Shown: piece after piece, positions 46,940-58,441 of the stretch
Numbering within the stretch: the stretch's first letter is position 1
Layout: each line of letters opens with the position of its first letter
Assembly: GCA_009739215.1 (NCBI GenBank)
Contig: VSJF01000010.1
Coordinates: forward strand, 1,240,001-1,304,000
Length of the DNA stretch: 64,000 nucleotides
Direction: 5' to 3'
From: Floccularia luteovirens
Taxonomy: Eukaryota > Basidiomycota > Agaricomycetes > Agaricales > Squamanitaceae
Notes under the pieces: model-generated
Seen by the model: only the letters and a program-made list of their open reading frames with translations
Databases searched by the model: none
What the model was told of the DNA's origin: nothing
Translations under genes and position numbers: made by a program

Positions 46940-47555
46940 ATGGTGAGAAGTCGGTCGCATTGACTGAATATCATCTAACAATACCTTCAGGAGAAAAACC
47001 AACAGCCACACGCTACCCAAGGAATGACCATTTCTGGGGGTAACCGAAATGCTAAAAACTTGCCCGTTGATGGTGATGGCAGAGATTGGAGCCATGGCTT
47101 TTTTGACTGCTGCGGTGACTTTGGAACATGTATGTACAATTCTTGTTGAGGATCTTGTCGAGTCTAATAATCATGGTAGGTTTCCTGGCTTGCTGTGTTC
47201 CATGCGTTGTTTACGGTCGCGTAAAGAAACGCTATGAGCATCTTGAACAAAAGGGATTCCCTGATCCAGAACCCGATTCATGCTGCACTAATTCGTGCTT
47301 CTTACATTGTTGCCTTACATCCGTCTTGGGTGCTGGCTGTATCTTACAGGCATGATTTTTGGATCCTCAATCCGCCGTCTTGACTAATTTTTCTATTTTT
47401 AGTTCCAAAACCGTGGCAGAATTCGTGAACGCTACTCGATTAAAGGCGGCTGCTTTGGCGATTGTATGGCTGCCACATGCTGCACTCCTTGCGAGCTGGT
47501 TCAGGAAAGTCGCGAGTTGGAGTTAGAGGAACAATCTGTTGGACACCAACACTAA
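46940..47555 (+). CDS. PLAC8 (DUF614) family Cys-rich protein
   Basis: Fungal PLAC8 proteins are membrane-associated and linked to size, metal or calcium handling; the role here is unknown. Four exons (46940-46942, 46991-47129, 47180-47349, 47403-47555) give 154 residues. Exon 1 is just the ATG. The core is RDWSHGFFDCCGDFGTC, then CVPCVVYGRVKKRYEHL, a Cys-rich hydrophobic stretch, RERYSIKGGCFGDCMAATCC, and TPCELVQESRELELEEQ, the family signature. The third intron (47350-47402) is GC-AG. All joins keep frame. Confidence 0.93.
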
Positions 47556-48021
47556 ATAAATTTGGTGATGTTTTTGAGCGACTATTAATGTTCTTTATTA
47601 TGCAGCTTTATTTTTACGTTTGTAAACGACGCTTGTGCTACTTGGGAGTCTATCTTTTCAAGTGTCTTTATACCTGCTATAATACAATCTTCACTGGATT
47701 TACATGTTCTGACTTTCACTGCTAAGATGATAATAATGGTTTTTCTTAGAGAAAAAAAAACATGTAATCAAAGTAACAAGCTGACAGTGACTCAGAGTAT
47801 GGCACGTGCACTTGATGTTGGTGTATGAGGAACTTGGATTTACCGAAGAAATTTCAATCTAGATATCTCTGCTGATCGGAATTTAGGTTGTACGGAGAGA
47901 TTTGGCCATTCATATATCATATTCCAATAAGTAAGCACATATAGAATATGAATAGATATGATGTGTGAGGGATTATTATACTCTAATTTTTTATTCTCCC
48001 ACCCCACACGCCAATTTTCAA
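47556..48021. other. Convergent 3' region
   Basis: 3' flanks of PLAC8 (+) and the mitochondrial protein gene (-). T-rich; nothing recognised. Confidence 0.6.
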
Positions 48022-49117
48022 TCAAAATTTACCAAGTTCGGGAATGTGACCACTCTGCAGTCTCCAAGTACTCAACCACTCCGCACGCGATCCTCGTTTA
48101 GCTAGACCCTTGTCCACTTTCTTCAGCGCCCATTTAGTCCAGACATTCGGTTTGTTTAAGGATTTCTCTAATGGATTACTGCTAGTAATCATAGGTTCTG
48201 TGTGTTGCAAGAGTTGTTGAAGATGTGGAATGAGAGTGTTTGCGATATATATAGATTCCTTGCTGTTATGTCTTAAGCAAGCGGAGACCAACAACGAGCA
48301 CGAAACCAGGTCTTGTGAGATAAGAGGGAGTGAATACACGCTGTATAATGCTGACGCCATAATCATGTTGTCGATTGAATGTTCAACGTGGAGAGAGTGA
48401 AGTAGTTGGCGAGCGCCGGGAAGGGTTAATTTTAAATTATATCTTGGAAAATTACCGAAAACCTCCAAAGCTAAGAGGGGACAAGCTAGCTCTTCGCAAC
48501 GGCCTATGTTGTACAAATATAAGCACTTGGAATAAGATGAACAGAGTCAACCACCCACGAATGAAAAGCTCAGAAATCGCATTGCTAAGTTCACGGCCAG
48601 CATCTTTCCAGCCAGGCATTAGATTAGCCACCTCCCTTAGCTGATCTTCGGTAGTGGCAAGACCAATAAGATTAACGAAAGCGCTATTCCTAACCAATGG
48701 CATTTTGACGGCTGGCCTTCGTCCAAGTCGAGGTTCCACAAACTTTACAATCTGTTCAAACCTTTCCAACCTTTGTGAGGGCGTGAGTTTAGTTCTCTTT
48801 TGTTCTTTCCATTGGGTTCCTTCTAAGATTCCCGTATGCCCCGACCCAGGTCCTGACGTAGACGCAATAGTACTTTTATGCTTCGAACTGCTTGACTGTT
48901 CCTTGATAACCTCACTTGCTGGCACCGAATCATCAAAAAGGTCCTCAATTACGACCTTCCCTTTCTTTTTCTGAACTGTGAACCAATAAGTAAAAAATCT
49001 GTGCACACATAAAAAAAATAGCAACCAACCAACTGGAGACAAGTGGATATTACATCTACCAAATGAATGTTGTGATCTGAGGCCATTCAACGCGCGTCTG
49101 ACCACAAAGGTAGCCAT
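48022..49117 (-). CDS. Probable mitochondrial helical protein, unknown function
   Basis: Three exons (start 49117; introns near 48975-49060 and 48475-48525; stop 48022-48024). The N-terminus MATFVVRRALNGLRSQHSFG is positively charged and amphipathic, like a mitochondrial presequence. A Lys/Ser-rich stretch and TPSQRLERFEQIVKFVEPRL follow. The rest is helical, with paired-helix patterns (LPGARQLLHSLHVEHSIDNM, CSLLVSACLRHNS, TLIPHLQQLL) reminiscent of PPR/TPR-like repeats. The end, KKVDKGLAKRGSRAEWLSTW, is basic. A mitochondrial translation or RNA role is a guess from these features. Confidence 0.6.
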
Positions 49118-49181
49118 TAATCCTGGCGGATATGTCTGTTGGCGAGTCCTGGAATCTCTGCAACGGACAATTTGTTTTCGT

Positions 49182-49208
49182 ATTTGGTTCCAAGACTTGG
49201 AACCAAAT
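49182..49208. promoter_or_regulatory. Perfect 13-bp palindrome upstream of the mitochondrial-protein gene
   Basis: Arms ATTTGGTTCCAAG and CTTGGAACCAAAT with one base between. It lies 65-91 bases before the ATG at 49117 (minus strand), in the leader or core promoter. It could be a dimeric factor's binding site or an RNA hairpin. Confidence 0.6.
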
Positions 49209-51084
49209 TGATTCAAATAAGAGATAACAGACACCCGAATTCAAAGTATTATATCAGCTATCGGTCTGACGTGTTGTGTCGACAATTCTATGAAACGTCC
49301 TCTAGGTCGAGCCTGAGGCCTGAGGCCTGAAGTCTTGACATCGGTAGCAATGATCAATTGATTTACTAAAGCGATCCGCTCACCACTACAACGTTACTAC
49401 AACGTTGAATTCCGTTTGACCCACTACTATGGAGATGCGGCTCGGGGCTGTGTGGTCGAAGTCATGGTTTAAACTACATGGCAAAGGATCTTTTAATGTC
49501 CTGGCTAAGTGTGTCCAAGGCACGGGAAGGTGACAACGATATGTCATGTTCTATCGTTCTTCCTCACATCTTGATTGACCGCATGGCAATGAACTTATCC
49601 ACAGCAGCTTATCTATGACATAGGAGGTTACCTAGTGAAGTCACGGAGTACTCCCACTAGCTCAATGTTATCATTCTCAGATAGATAGTTGGATGTTGTA
49701 ATAGTTTGGAATACCCGGGATGGTGACGCAAAACCTTGTTGGCGTGTCCAATATCCATGTGTATCGTAGACCAATTGATACCACAAACTCCCAGAACAAT
49801 GTGACCAACTTCTTCTTATGGTTTGTCCGGTTGAAGCTTTAGCCAAAAAGCGAAACACGCGGGGGTTATTTCTAAATATCAGATACACAAGATACCGACG
49901 TTTGAATATTCTCTTATCCTTCATGATAAGCCAAGTATGATTTTGCTCCCTAACCCCACTGGGCATGTAGAGGGTCACATAAAACCGACGACATGAACCC
50001 CAAAATTTTTAAATGAATGAAGGTAATTGATATGAAATAAGAGATAAATAAGCTCTCATTCATCTATAGTGAGTGATTGAATATTTGCCAAGCATGGAAG
50101 AGAAGGGATGTAAACCCAATTTGTCAGTCATATCTTCGAGTTTGTACGGCTATATTCAACAGGAGTATTGGTACGATAAGCCCGCAGATAATGTAACCCA
50201 AGGCACAGGGAGGAAGGCATCTTTTTCTATTCCTGATATTTTTGGGATGAGTATTCACCATGCCATACGATGAATACTTCTGACTCCCATTTCCATAGCT
50301 CGTTACTTGGCAGCGAATAGCTTCTACAACACTTGATACAAAACCGAAATAGAAGATTAGTTCACACCTTGGACGTGCATCCATGCGTACTTGACCGAAT
50401 GTTATGAAACCCGGGGAATTCATGTGCCTGGGAACAGCCTGAAATTAGCAATAGTTGATATAGGTTCCAGAGTGGACCAATTCAACAACGCCAAAACTTC
50501 GACATCCGTTATCGAATTATACCGAGACTCCAAATAGTAGGAAGGGTTGGAACCAGAAATAATCATCTGGGTTGACGTTCTAGGAGACGACCTTAACCAC
50601 AAACCGTAGACTTGGATATGATGTGCACAAAATGAACTTAAAGTGACACCTTGACATGAGAGCGGAGCAAGTTTTAGATGAGATGATAAGGAAATATATT
50701 GCCTTGGCCCTACCTAAGCCCGCTGAGATATGTTTTGAAGATATCGACACCCCTATTGCAAGACATTTTGACAAGGGAATGATAAGCAAGACGAAGCTAG
50801 GCCACTGTGATTGGACGATAGCAGACCATTGCCTGCTGAGTCAGCAAGGCGGCGTTATCCTAATTTTTTTTGGCTCAACCTCTGCTTCAGGTAGTGGATT
50901 CATTTTTTCAACTGAGATCTTGAACTCCAAAGATAAGATCTCCACCAGGGGGCACACGAAGGGAGTATTTAGTATTTAGATGATAGGAATATCATGAATT
51001 TCATTTTCTTTCCCCCAACTCAGCCTCCTCACCTTACAAGAAAAGAAGTCGAACCGTCCCATAGACTTTTTATTGTTATCAAGG
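49209..51084. other. Long divergent intergenic region with unassigned ORFs
   Basis: Between the mitochondrial-protein gene (-) and the ammonium transporter (+). Open frames on both strands (for example 49628-49978 minus, 50656-50979 plus) do not match a family I know and do not join into one model. A decayed gene on the minus strand at 49.6-50.8 kb is possible but not shown. Confidence 0.45.
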
Positions 51085-52949
51085 ATGGTCAACGTAACTA
51101 GTGACGCTGGTGAGTTCCAGATTTCATAGAATGATCCCGGTCGTTCACCTTCATCCATAGGAGGGAATATTGTATGGACTGACCCAACGACTGGCGATGT
51201 CTTTGTTTATAACCTGGGCACCATCGCATTCGTGTTGCTCAGCATGGCCTTGGTGTTAATAATGATTCCCGGAGTTGGCTTTTTTTATTCCGGGCTTTTG
51301 AGAAGAAAAAATGCGTTGTCGATGATTTTCGTTTCCATGTTATCCCTAGCAGTTGTTTCTTTCCAGGTATGTTTCTGCATGTATATGATTAACACATGCT
51401 AACGACTGAGTTACTATCCAGTGGTTTTTCTGGGGATACTCATTGGCTTTCAGCGACACCGGGAGCGCATACATCGGTAACTTGAGTAAGCAACCCATCG
51501 GCCACGATAAATTCTGTCGTTGTGTCTGATCCTCCTATATTTATTAGAGTATTTCGGTTTGAAAGGTGTACTCGAGAAACCATCTCCAGGCGGTACCCAG
51601 TTGCCAGCCCTATTATTTGTCATTTACCAGGCTATGTTCGCTGCAATTACGTGAGTTATAGTTTATGAATATAATAAATAAAGACTAATAACTCAATGTA
51701 GTGCTGCCTTGGCTGTTGGAGCTATTGCCGAGAGAGGCAGGCTAGGACCCCTCTTGGTCTTCATTTTTGTTTGGTCCACCATCGTCTACGATCCTATCGC
51801 ATGTTGGACATGGAACCCGAATGGTTGGTCTTTCGTTATGGGTGGTCTTGATTTTGCGGGCGGTACCCCTGTGCACATCTCCTCTGGTACTGCAGCACTT
51901 GCAATTTCAATTTACCTCGGCAAGCGCCGTGGCTATGGCACAGAACGACTTGCATACAAGCCCCATAACACGACCTATGTCATTTTAGGCACTGTTTTCC
52001 TCTGGTTCGGTTGGTTTGGCTTCAACGGGGGGTCTGCTTTAGCGGCCAACCTTAGGGCTATCCAAGCATGTATTGTTACCAACACTGCTGCGAGCGTTGG
52101 TGGGCTCACATGGATGTTATGGGTGAGTTTTATTACTGTATTCTTGGTATTACGTGTTTTTGACATTTTAATTTAGGATTACCGCCTTGAAAAAAAATGG
52201 AGTGTCGTCGGTTTTTGTTCGGGTGCTATTGCTGGACTGGTAGCCATTACCCCCGGTTCTGGCTTTGTTGGAACTCGTAAGCAATTTAAGTAGTGGATTC
52301 GTGGATCTGACCCGACAAACTCCACAGCCGCTTCTGTTCTATTCGGTGTGGTGGCCGGAACTGCTTGCAATTTTGCAACTCAACTTAAATTTATCCTAGG
52401 CTATGATGACGCCCTTGATGTGAGGTTTATTGTTCTTTGAAACAAACCGACTTTATTAACCCCACACGCACAAAGATTTTTGCTTCTCATGCTGTCGGTG
52501 GTTTCGTTGGAAACGTGCTTACTGCATTCTTTGCCCAAGCCAGTGTTGCTGGATTTGACGGCGTCACTGTAATTCCTGGTGGTTGGTTGGACAGGCATTG
52601 GGTACAGTTGGGTTATCAAGTCGCTGACTCCGCGGCTGGATTTGGCTACTCTTTAGTTCTTACAGTGAGTCTATTCTGAATATACTTGATCTTCGGCTTA
52701 CCATTCTGCTAGACTGTTATTCTTTGGATCATGCATTTTATCCCTGGCCTTCGCCTTCGAGCCTCGGAGGAAGCCGAAATACTCGGTATTGATGACGCCG
52801 AAATGGGCGAGTTCGCTTATGATTACGTCGGAATCGAGCAAGAAATTGGCCAAACACGCGAGACCGGTATCACTGCAACAGGAGGAAATCGCGAGCCAGA
52901 ACATCCTCAATCAATTAGCAGCATAGACAAGGAGCAGCCTCGCCATTAA
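51085..52949 (+). CDS. Ammonium transporter, AMT/Mep family
   Basis: Imports ammonium across the plasma membrane; fungal Mep proteins also signal nitrogen shortage. Several short introns; exons join in frame. ATG 51085 gives MVNVTSDAGGNIVWTD. The helices include MIPGVGFFYSGLLRRKNALS, AIAERGRLGPLLVF and WTWNPNGW. GGTPVHISSGTAALA carries the first pore His. FGWFGFNGGSALAAN and AITPGSGFV follow, and ASHAVGGFVGN carries the second pore His. The cytosolic tail begins LGIDDAEMGEFAYDY, close to the Mep tail signature. No lesion seen. Confidence 0.95.
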
Positions 52950-53535
52950 CATACCCACAACATACAAAGAAAGGGGTAGTCCACATTCAGGCTTCGAATG
53001 TGGATAAAATCCCATCTTAGCATTCTTTTAATTACGACTTCACATCATGTATTTTTTAGAGGACGATATTGTGGGTGCATTGCTTTCCTAGATGTATTTA
53101 AACTCTTATGTTCATAATCTATATTATCTGGTACTGGTACGAGGTGAACTTCTGACCTCCTTATGGTGTTGAAATCACCTGTTTCAGAATCATTCCGGAA
53201 GACTCGAGCCGGTCTTCACACTAACAGTGTCAAATTCACGACTGTTGTACTTCTTCACAATCACAGCTTCAAATGTCCTGTTTTCAGACAGGCAGTAGTA
53301 TACGGATGAAACAAGCACCGGAATCATCTAACAAGAATCTCTGGTTTTACAGAGGCAAAGCACCAACATGACAGCCGAAGTCGAGTTGTCGATGACGAAT
53401 GCAACAAATCGCAGACCGATGGACGACGGCTTGCTCACACATGGAATTGACAACGGATCCTACCTTCCGATATTCTTGACAATTACAACACAGAACAGCA
53501 AGTTCTAGTCATACGGAATACCATTTTAATAATCT
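52950..53535. other. Convergent 3' region
   Basis: 3' flanks of the ammonium transporter (+) and the broken reductase (-). Nothing recognised. Confidence 0.6.
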
Positions 53536-55012
53536 CTACCAACCACGCTTCGCAAAATCTTCCGGTGTATCCCTGGTCGTTTCCTCCTTAGTTTTATATC
53601 GCATATACAAAATCTTTGCTGCCCTTGCAACATCATACTGGATAATATACTCCGACACCTTCAAGCTAGGGTCTCCCAAGGGTAGATTGTGGGACGGAAG
53701 TGGGTTTGGCGATAACTTATTGGCAACATCCACTAAGCCAACTATGAGTAAACAGACGCTGAGGGTATAATATGAGCTTACACCATTCCTGCCAGCTGTA
53801 TCGACCTGTGAATAGCACCAGTAGTAAGTTAGATATTACAACGATGTTCTCTGATGAAGTCAGACTTACCCCCGCTTAGGATGATTCGCTCACCACCAGC
53901 AGCTTCCTTTTATAAGGCTTTGAGGTGCCCCTCAGCCACGTCCCGAACATCAACCCAGGAATTGGTTACAGTAAGAGGTTGGTTCCTTTCCAGTTTGTCA
54001 GAGATAACGTTATCATACCAAAACTGAAGCGAATAGTTCAGTGTTTTGAGACTGCTAATATCATGGATTGCAGGCTTGGAATAAAATTGTATGCTGAGAC
54101 CTTTGTTCAGTTTCAATTGCAAAAAAAACATACTCCAAAGACCTCAAAATGATATACTTAATGTATGCAACTTACGATTGACGGGCTAATGCACACGATA
54201 TCCCACTGGATCTGAGATTTATGTTCTTCGTAAACGGCCCAAGCACCTTAACCCGTTCGTTAACATTTTACAATGAACAAAATGTACGATGCCTACTCTT
54301 TTCAGCCAAGATTTTCGATGCGCAATATATAGTTATCGGATCGGCCTTCTTACCAAGTTCCTCGATAATCTTGATAGAGGTCTCGTTCCAGTCTTTCTCG
54401 CTAAATACTCGCGGCTTGGTCGTTGGAGTCAATACAGCCGTACAAGAGGAGGTTATCACCACTCGTTTCACAAAAGAGCTGTATATATGCATCAATTTCA
54501 GTTGTTGCCGGTCAAAATGATAAATACCCGAATTTCAAAACACTTTTCAGGATGCCGACAGTCCCACTAACCGCAGGTGCTATCAGATCTACGATATTCT
54601 TCATGTATCAGAGAATCATTTATCGGCACCTTGAAGATGACAAATAACAATTACCTTGTGGATCCTCGGCGTTGAGATGGAGAGGAGAAGCGATGTGCTC
54701 GACTGCATCAACACCCTTGACGGCGTTATCAAATGCGCCATCCTAAGCGCGATAAGCTGTTTTCAACAAACAAAAACGTGGAGTTATTTTAAATCATTCA
54801 CCTGGGTTATATCTTCAACTAACACGACTTTGAACTTGGGTCCATAAGATTTGAAATAATTTTCGAGGTATTTTGCCTTATCAGCTGTTCTGATCCGTTC
54901 CTCTAACAGAGTAACCTTCTTCTAGGAGTCTGCGCACAACCCAGATGGCAATATAACCGTTCGCGCCAGTGACAAGCACTTTACTTCCTGGTTCGACTGT
55001 GTGCACTTTCTT
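53536..55012 (-). pseudogene. Gre2/dihydroflavonol-type NAD(P) ketoreductase, broken
   Basis: Extended short-chain reductase fold: GSKVLVTGANGYIAIWVVRRL (nucleotide-binding GxxGxxx), DAVEHIASPLHL, VVITSSCTAVLTP, TIYCASKILAEKSAW (catalytic YxxxK), and WVDVRDVAEGHLKAL. It ends DTPEDFAKRGW (stop at 53536-53538). Three lesions: the reading frame at the 5' end meets TGA (55013-55015) with no ATG; one extra base near 54893 shifts frame between GYSVRGT and RTADKAKYLE; and a TAA at 53910-53912 replaces what is normally Glu after HLKAL. Members reduce carbonyls such as methylglyoxal or flavonols; this copy is probably dead. Confidence 0.8.
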
Positions 55013-56290
55013 TCACTTGAATTGTTAATGCTGAATTATATGCCGAGAGTTTATGAGTCCTGGGGGAAGAGGGAACATTGCTTAAAGAAGTCGCAGCACG
55101 TGGATTCGAACACAATCAGTAAACGTTTACATATGAGGGATGCTAACATTGTCCTGGACGCAACTTGGACTGGCGGTCTGGAAAGCATGAGTGGAGCTAT
55201 ATCCGCATTAGCATATGTAAAGTGCAGCGCAGAGTGTAGATCAGCAGAGTGTACATATTTTCCAGAGGGTGTCCGACTTCTCACTTTATTGTGTGAACCA
55301 GGAAGCTGTTGTCTTGGCTTTTCTGCTATCGGGCTATCAACGGAGCTATTGGGAAAGACTGTTCCAGGAAGCCTTCAAGAATCACACGTCAGAGTAATTC
55401 TGGGCAACTCACTTTAACATCATCACACGATATGTTTACTTGATCTAGGAATATCTTCTCTTTCATCTTGTGCCGTTTTACGAATGTTCCCGAGGCGGGG
55501 GACAACAAGATATCAAGAGGGGAATCTTCGCGTTTCCTGATTTTTGGCATTCGCTTATTTTGAGTTCCCGAATCCGGTCGGACTCTCGTCAATACTTGAG
55601 ACCCCTGAGTGACCATGATTTCAACGTCCAAGGACAGAAAAAATCCTGTCAAGCTGGAATTGTTCTAGGTATTTCCTTAGTGACGCATTCCATACTAGTG
55701 GAATTGTCAGGTCAGTATATACTTCTCAACAGTCCAGTAAAGATCAGTGCTTTGAAAGACACACTGGCAGGTTGTTCATATTATTTCGTTCCTACCGCAA
55801 CAAATATGTCTTTTAGAGGGAGAATAGCTTGACGTACCTCCTTGTCTACCATGAATCTATTGAAATTTTCGGTCACATATGTTCCCGACATCCCTTCTAC
55901 AATATTGAGTTGATTGATCTCTAAGTGATTGCAATATATTGAATTGCATCTAGGGAGGAGCAGGAGCGGAGAGGTGTGATTGCGAAGAAAGCTTACCGAG
56001 ATAAAAATTGTTATATTTTCAACAACTCACCAGTGCGCATATGATATATGCCGAAAACAGTTTGGGGCATACCCAGACCGACTAGATAACACTAGAAGAG
56101 CACTAGTGGACTTATTACAGATAAATGTGAAGTGGGCGATGATAAAATGTGGGACTTATAATCATTAATATTCATGATAAGATAAGATAACCAGCTATCA
56201 TGCTTCAAGTTGCCACATTCCCCAGCGAGACATTATGATGTCCAGCTCCCTTCATCACCTTTAACGACCCCTTCAACGTTAACCACAACC
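55013..56290. other. Intergenic region
   Basis: Open frames exist on both strands (55001-55417 plus, 55389-55652 minus), but none resembles a family I know. It includes the promoter of the DUF4203 gene. Confidence 0.45.
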
Positions 56291-58441
56291 ATGACCTCCT
56301 CAGATTCCAAGCTAACCCTCCTACTCTCATTGTCTCCATACCTACTCGCATACTCCCTGCCATTATTCTTCATTTCTTTCGCGTACACGTTCTCTGGCAC
56401 GTTTCTCACTCTTGATCGCACACGTTCATTTCCAAAGCAAGGTCCAGCTTATGCCTCACTGGTCACACCAGATAAGAGAGCGCCTGATCGCTCGGTGAAA
56501 CAGGTACGGCATTGGTGGATGCTTCAAGGCGGAGTAGGTGGTCTCATGGGTGGTTATGCTTTTGGGGGTATGTTCTCAAAACTAAATGCCCTACGATGAA
56601 TCTATGAATTGACAGTGATTACTAGTACATTTGGCAACCTTTCTCTCTTTACTGATACCGGCAACGACATCATCGTCTATGCTATCTCCACAATCTTTTC
56701 TTGCAATTTGGGTTATATTATGTGCCGTGACTACACTTCTTGGAGGAAGATACAGACTTGCTGCTTTCGCTTTCTTGAGCATATCTGGGGGGTAAGTACT
56801 ACATCAATGCGTTATTAACTAAGTTAACTTAAACGTGTATGCAATCTAGTGCGATATTACCACTCGCCATCTCTGTTATCCTCCACCCTTCTCTGCCACC
56901 ACGAATAGTTCTTGTATCCATATTAACACCTCTACTTCCACTCTTTGTCGTCTTATCCCTGTTCTTTTTGCCTGCCTATCTTCGAGCGGTACTACGTGTG
57001 TGCACTGCATCAACAGGTGCCTTTGGCATTGTGACCGCTATCGCCCTGCTGCTCCACCTACGTTCGGTTTCCAAACAATCTGCCGACAATACCAAAAGTC
57101 CAGATCCTGCGCTTCCGGGAGAGTCCTGGGCTAATGCTTGGGAACGTCTTTGGGTAAGAGATGGTGCTGGCTGGGGCACGAGCCGCGAAAAGGGATTGAG
57201 TGCAGCATTTTGTATTTTCTTTGTAACTGGAATCGCTGTTGACTGGGCCTTGAAGAGGTGGATCGGCGAGTGTCCTGACGAGGTTGGTTATCACTCAAAA
57301 GTACAAACATTCATTCCAAATGAATTTTTTGATTTGCAGAAATGGGATGCGTTTCTCTCGGGGTACAACAAAACCCTCTCAAGGGATGCAGACCGTGCGG
57401 GGACTTTCACCCCAATACCTTCTCTCTGGGATCGTCTCTTTCTCCGAACGTCCTCTTTTCAAAGAGATGTCAGCGCTGGACATACTCCCGATGACGAACT
57501 TGAGAATTTCGACTTCAGTTCAAGGTCAACTTCGGCTACACTATTTTCGCCACCATACACTCCACCTTTAGAGAAATCACAGAGGATTTTCTCTCGGCAG
57601 AAATATCAATCACCTTTAAGGGATTCACCTCCGATGGAACTGGGTCCCCAACGCTTTAAGACCGCATCACGTTCCCCAATCAAAGCAAAGAAAAAGCCTA
57701 TCAAGTTCGGTGGTGCCATTCCTAGTTCGGATTCGGATTCTGAAAGTACTCCAAGTTCGAAGAAGCTGGGTATATCAGCTTCGTCAACTCCTACTCTTGT
57801 TGAACCCTCTAATAATAAGAAAAGAAGGCCAAAGGGTGAACGTACAACTACAACTACGACCATCACTTTTGATTTGGAAGATGAAAGGGAAAGGAATCAA
57901 CCCCTGGAAGACTTGGATCTGGATCCTCCTCACATACAGAACAGACGTCAAGGTGTGGCCGGGGAAACACTAGAGTATTCGGATTGGGAGTTCGAGGATG
58001 GTGACCTTGGAAAGAAATATGTGAATCAAGAACGTCCGAGACTCACGAAACAAAGTAGAACTTCCAGACAAGTACGGGATTCACTAAACGTTGCTTCCAC
58101 TACTAGTGGCGGCAGCAAGAATAAACTTGATCACTTACCCCCTCAATCGTTTAGATTCAGACGATGTTTCTCCCGGCTTTATAACTGGAATGAGTCGAGA
58201 ACCAGCGTTAATACCTGTTCCGGCGACTCCGTCTCTCATGAGAGCTATAGAGCGCCTCAATGCTGCGCAGCACGATGCATACAACATTGATCTCGGCACT
58301 CGTGAGGCAAACGCGAGGCTCTCGCCAAGGAATCATGACAGTGGACGGAGTGCCACTAGTCAAGAGGAAGCAGACGAAGAATACCACGCCGCGAGATGGG
58401 AGGAATTTTGGAGAGAAGTTAGAGACAAAGCTCGTAGCTAG
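56291..58441 (+). CDS. DUF4203/TMEM198-like multi-pass membrane protein with a frame break
   Basis: Start MTSSDSKLTLLLSL (ATG 56291). Seven or so helices follow: FISFAYTFSGTFLTLDRTRSF, a GGVGGLMGGYAFG glycine helix, ATFLSLLIPATT, FLAIWVILCAVTTLLGG, and SAILPLAISVILHPSL. Next come the soluble region WANAWERLWVRDGAGWGTS and a long Ser/Pro/Lys-rich cytosolic tail. Introns end at the acceptors tactag (56625) and ctag (56850), and one lies at 57282-57340. The final conserved segment, GFITGMSREPALIPVPATPS to WEEFWREVRDKARS (58441), is in another frame from the tail before it. Loss of one C in the C-run at about 58138 would explain this. Read literally, the protein ends at 58290. An unlikely 106-base intron (58001-58106) would also restore frame. 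Confidence 0.75.

Noticed and set aside
49628..50789. String of minus-strand ORFs as an F-box-type pseudogene
   Set aside because: The fragments do not join through plausible introns, and no F-box motif could be read with confidence.
55098..55125. GTTCGAATCC on the minus strand, like a tRNA T-loop
   Set aside because: The flanking bases do not form a proper T-stem or acceptor stem; no cloverleaf could be drawn.
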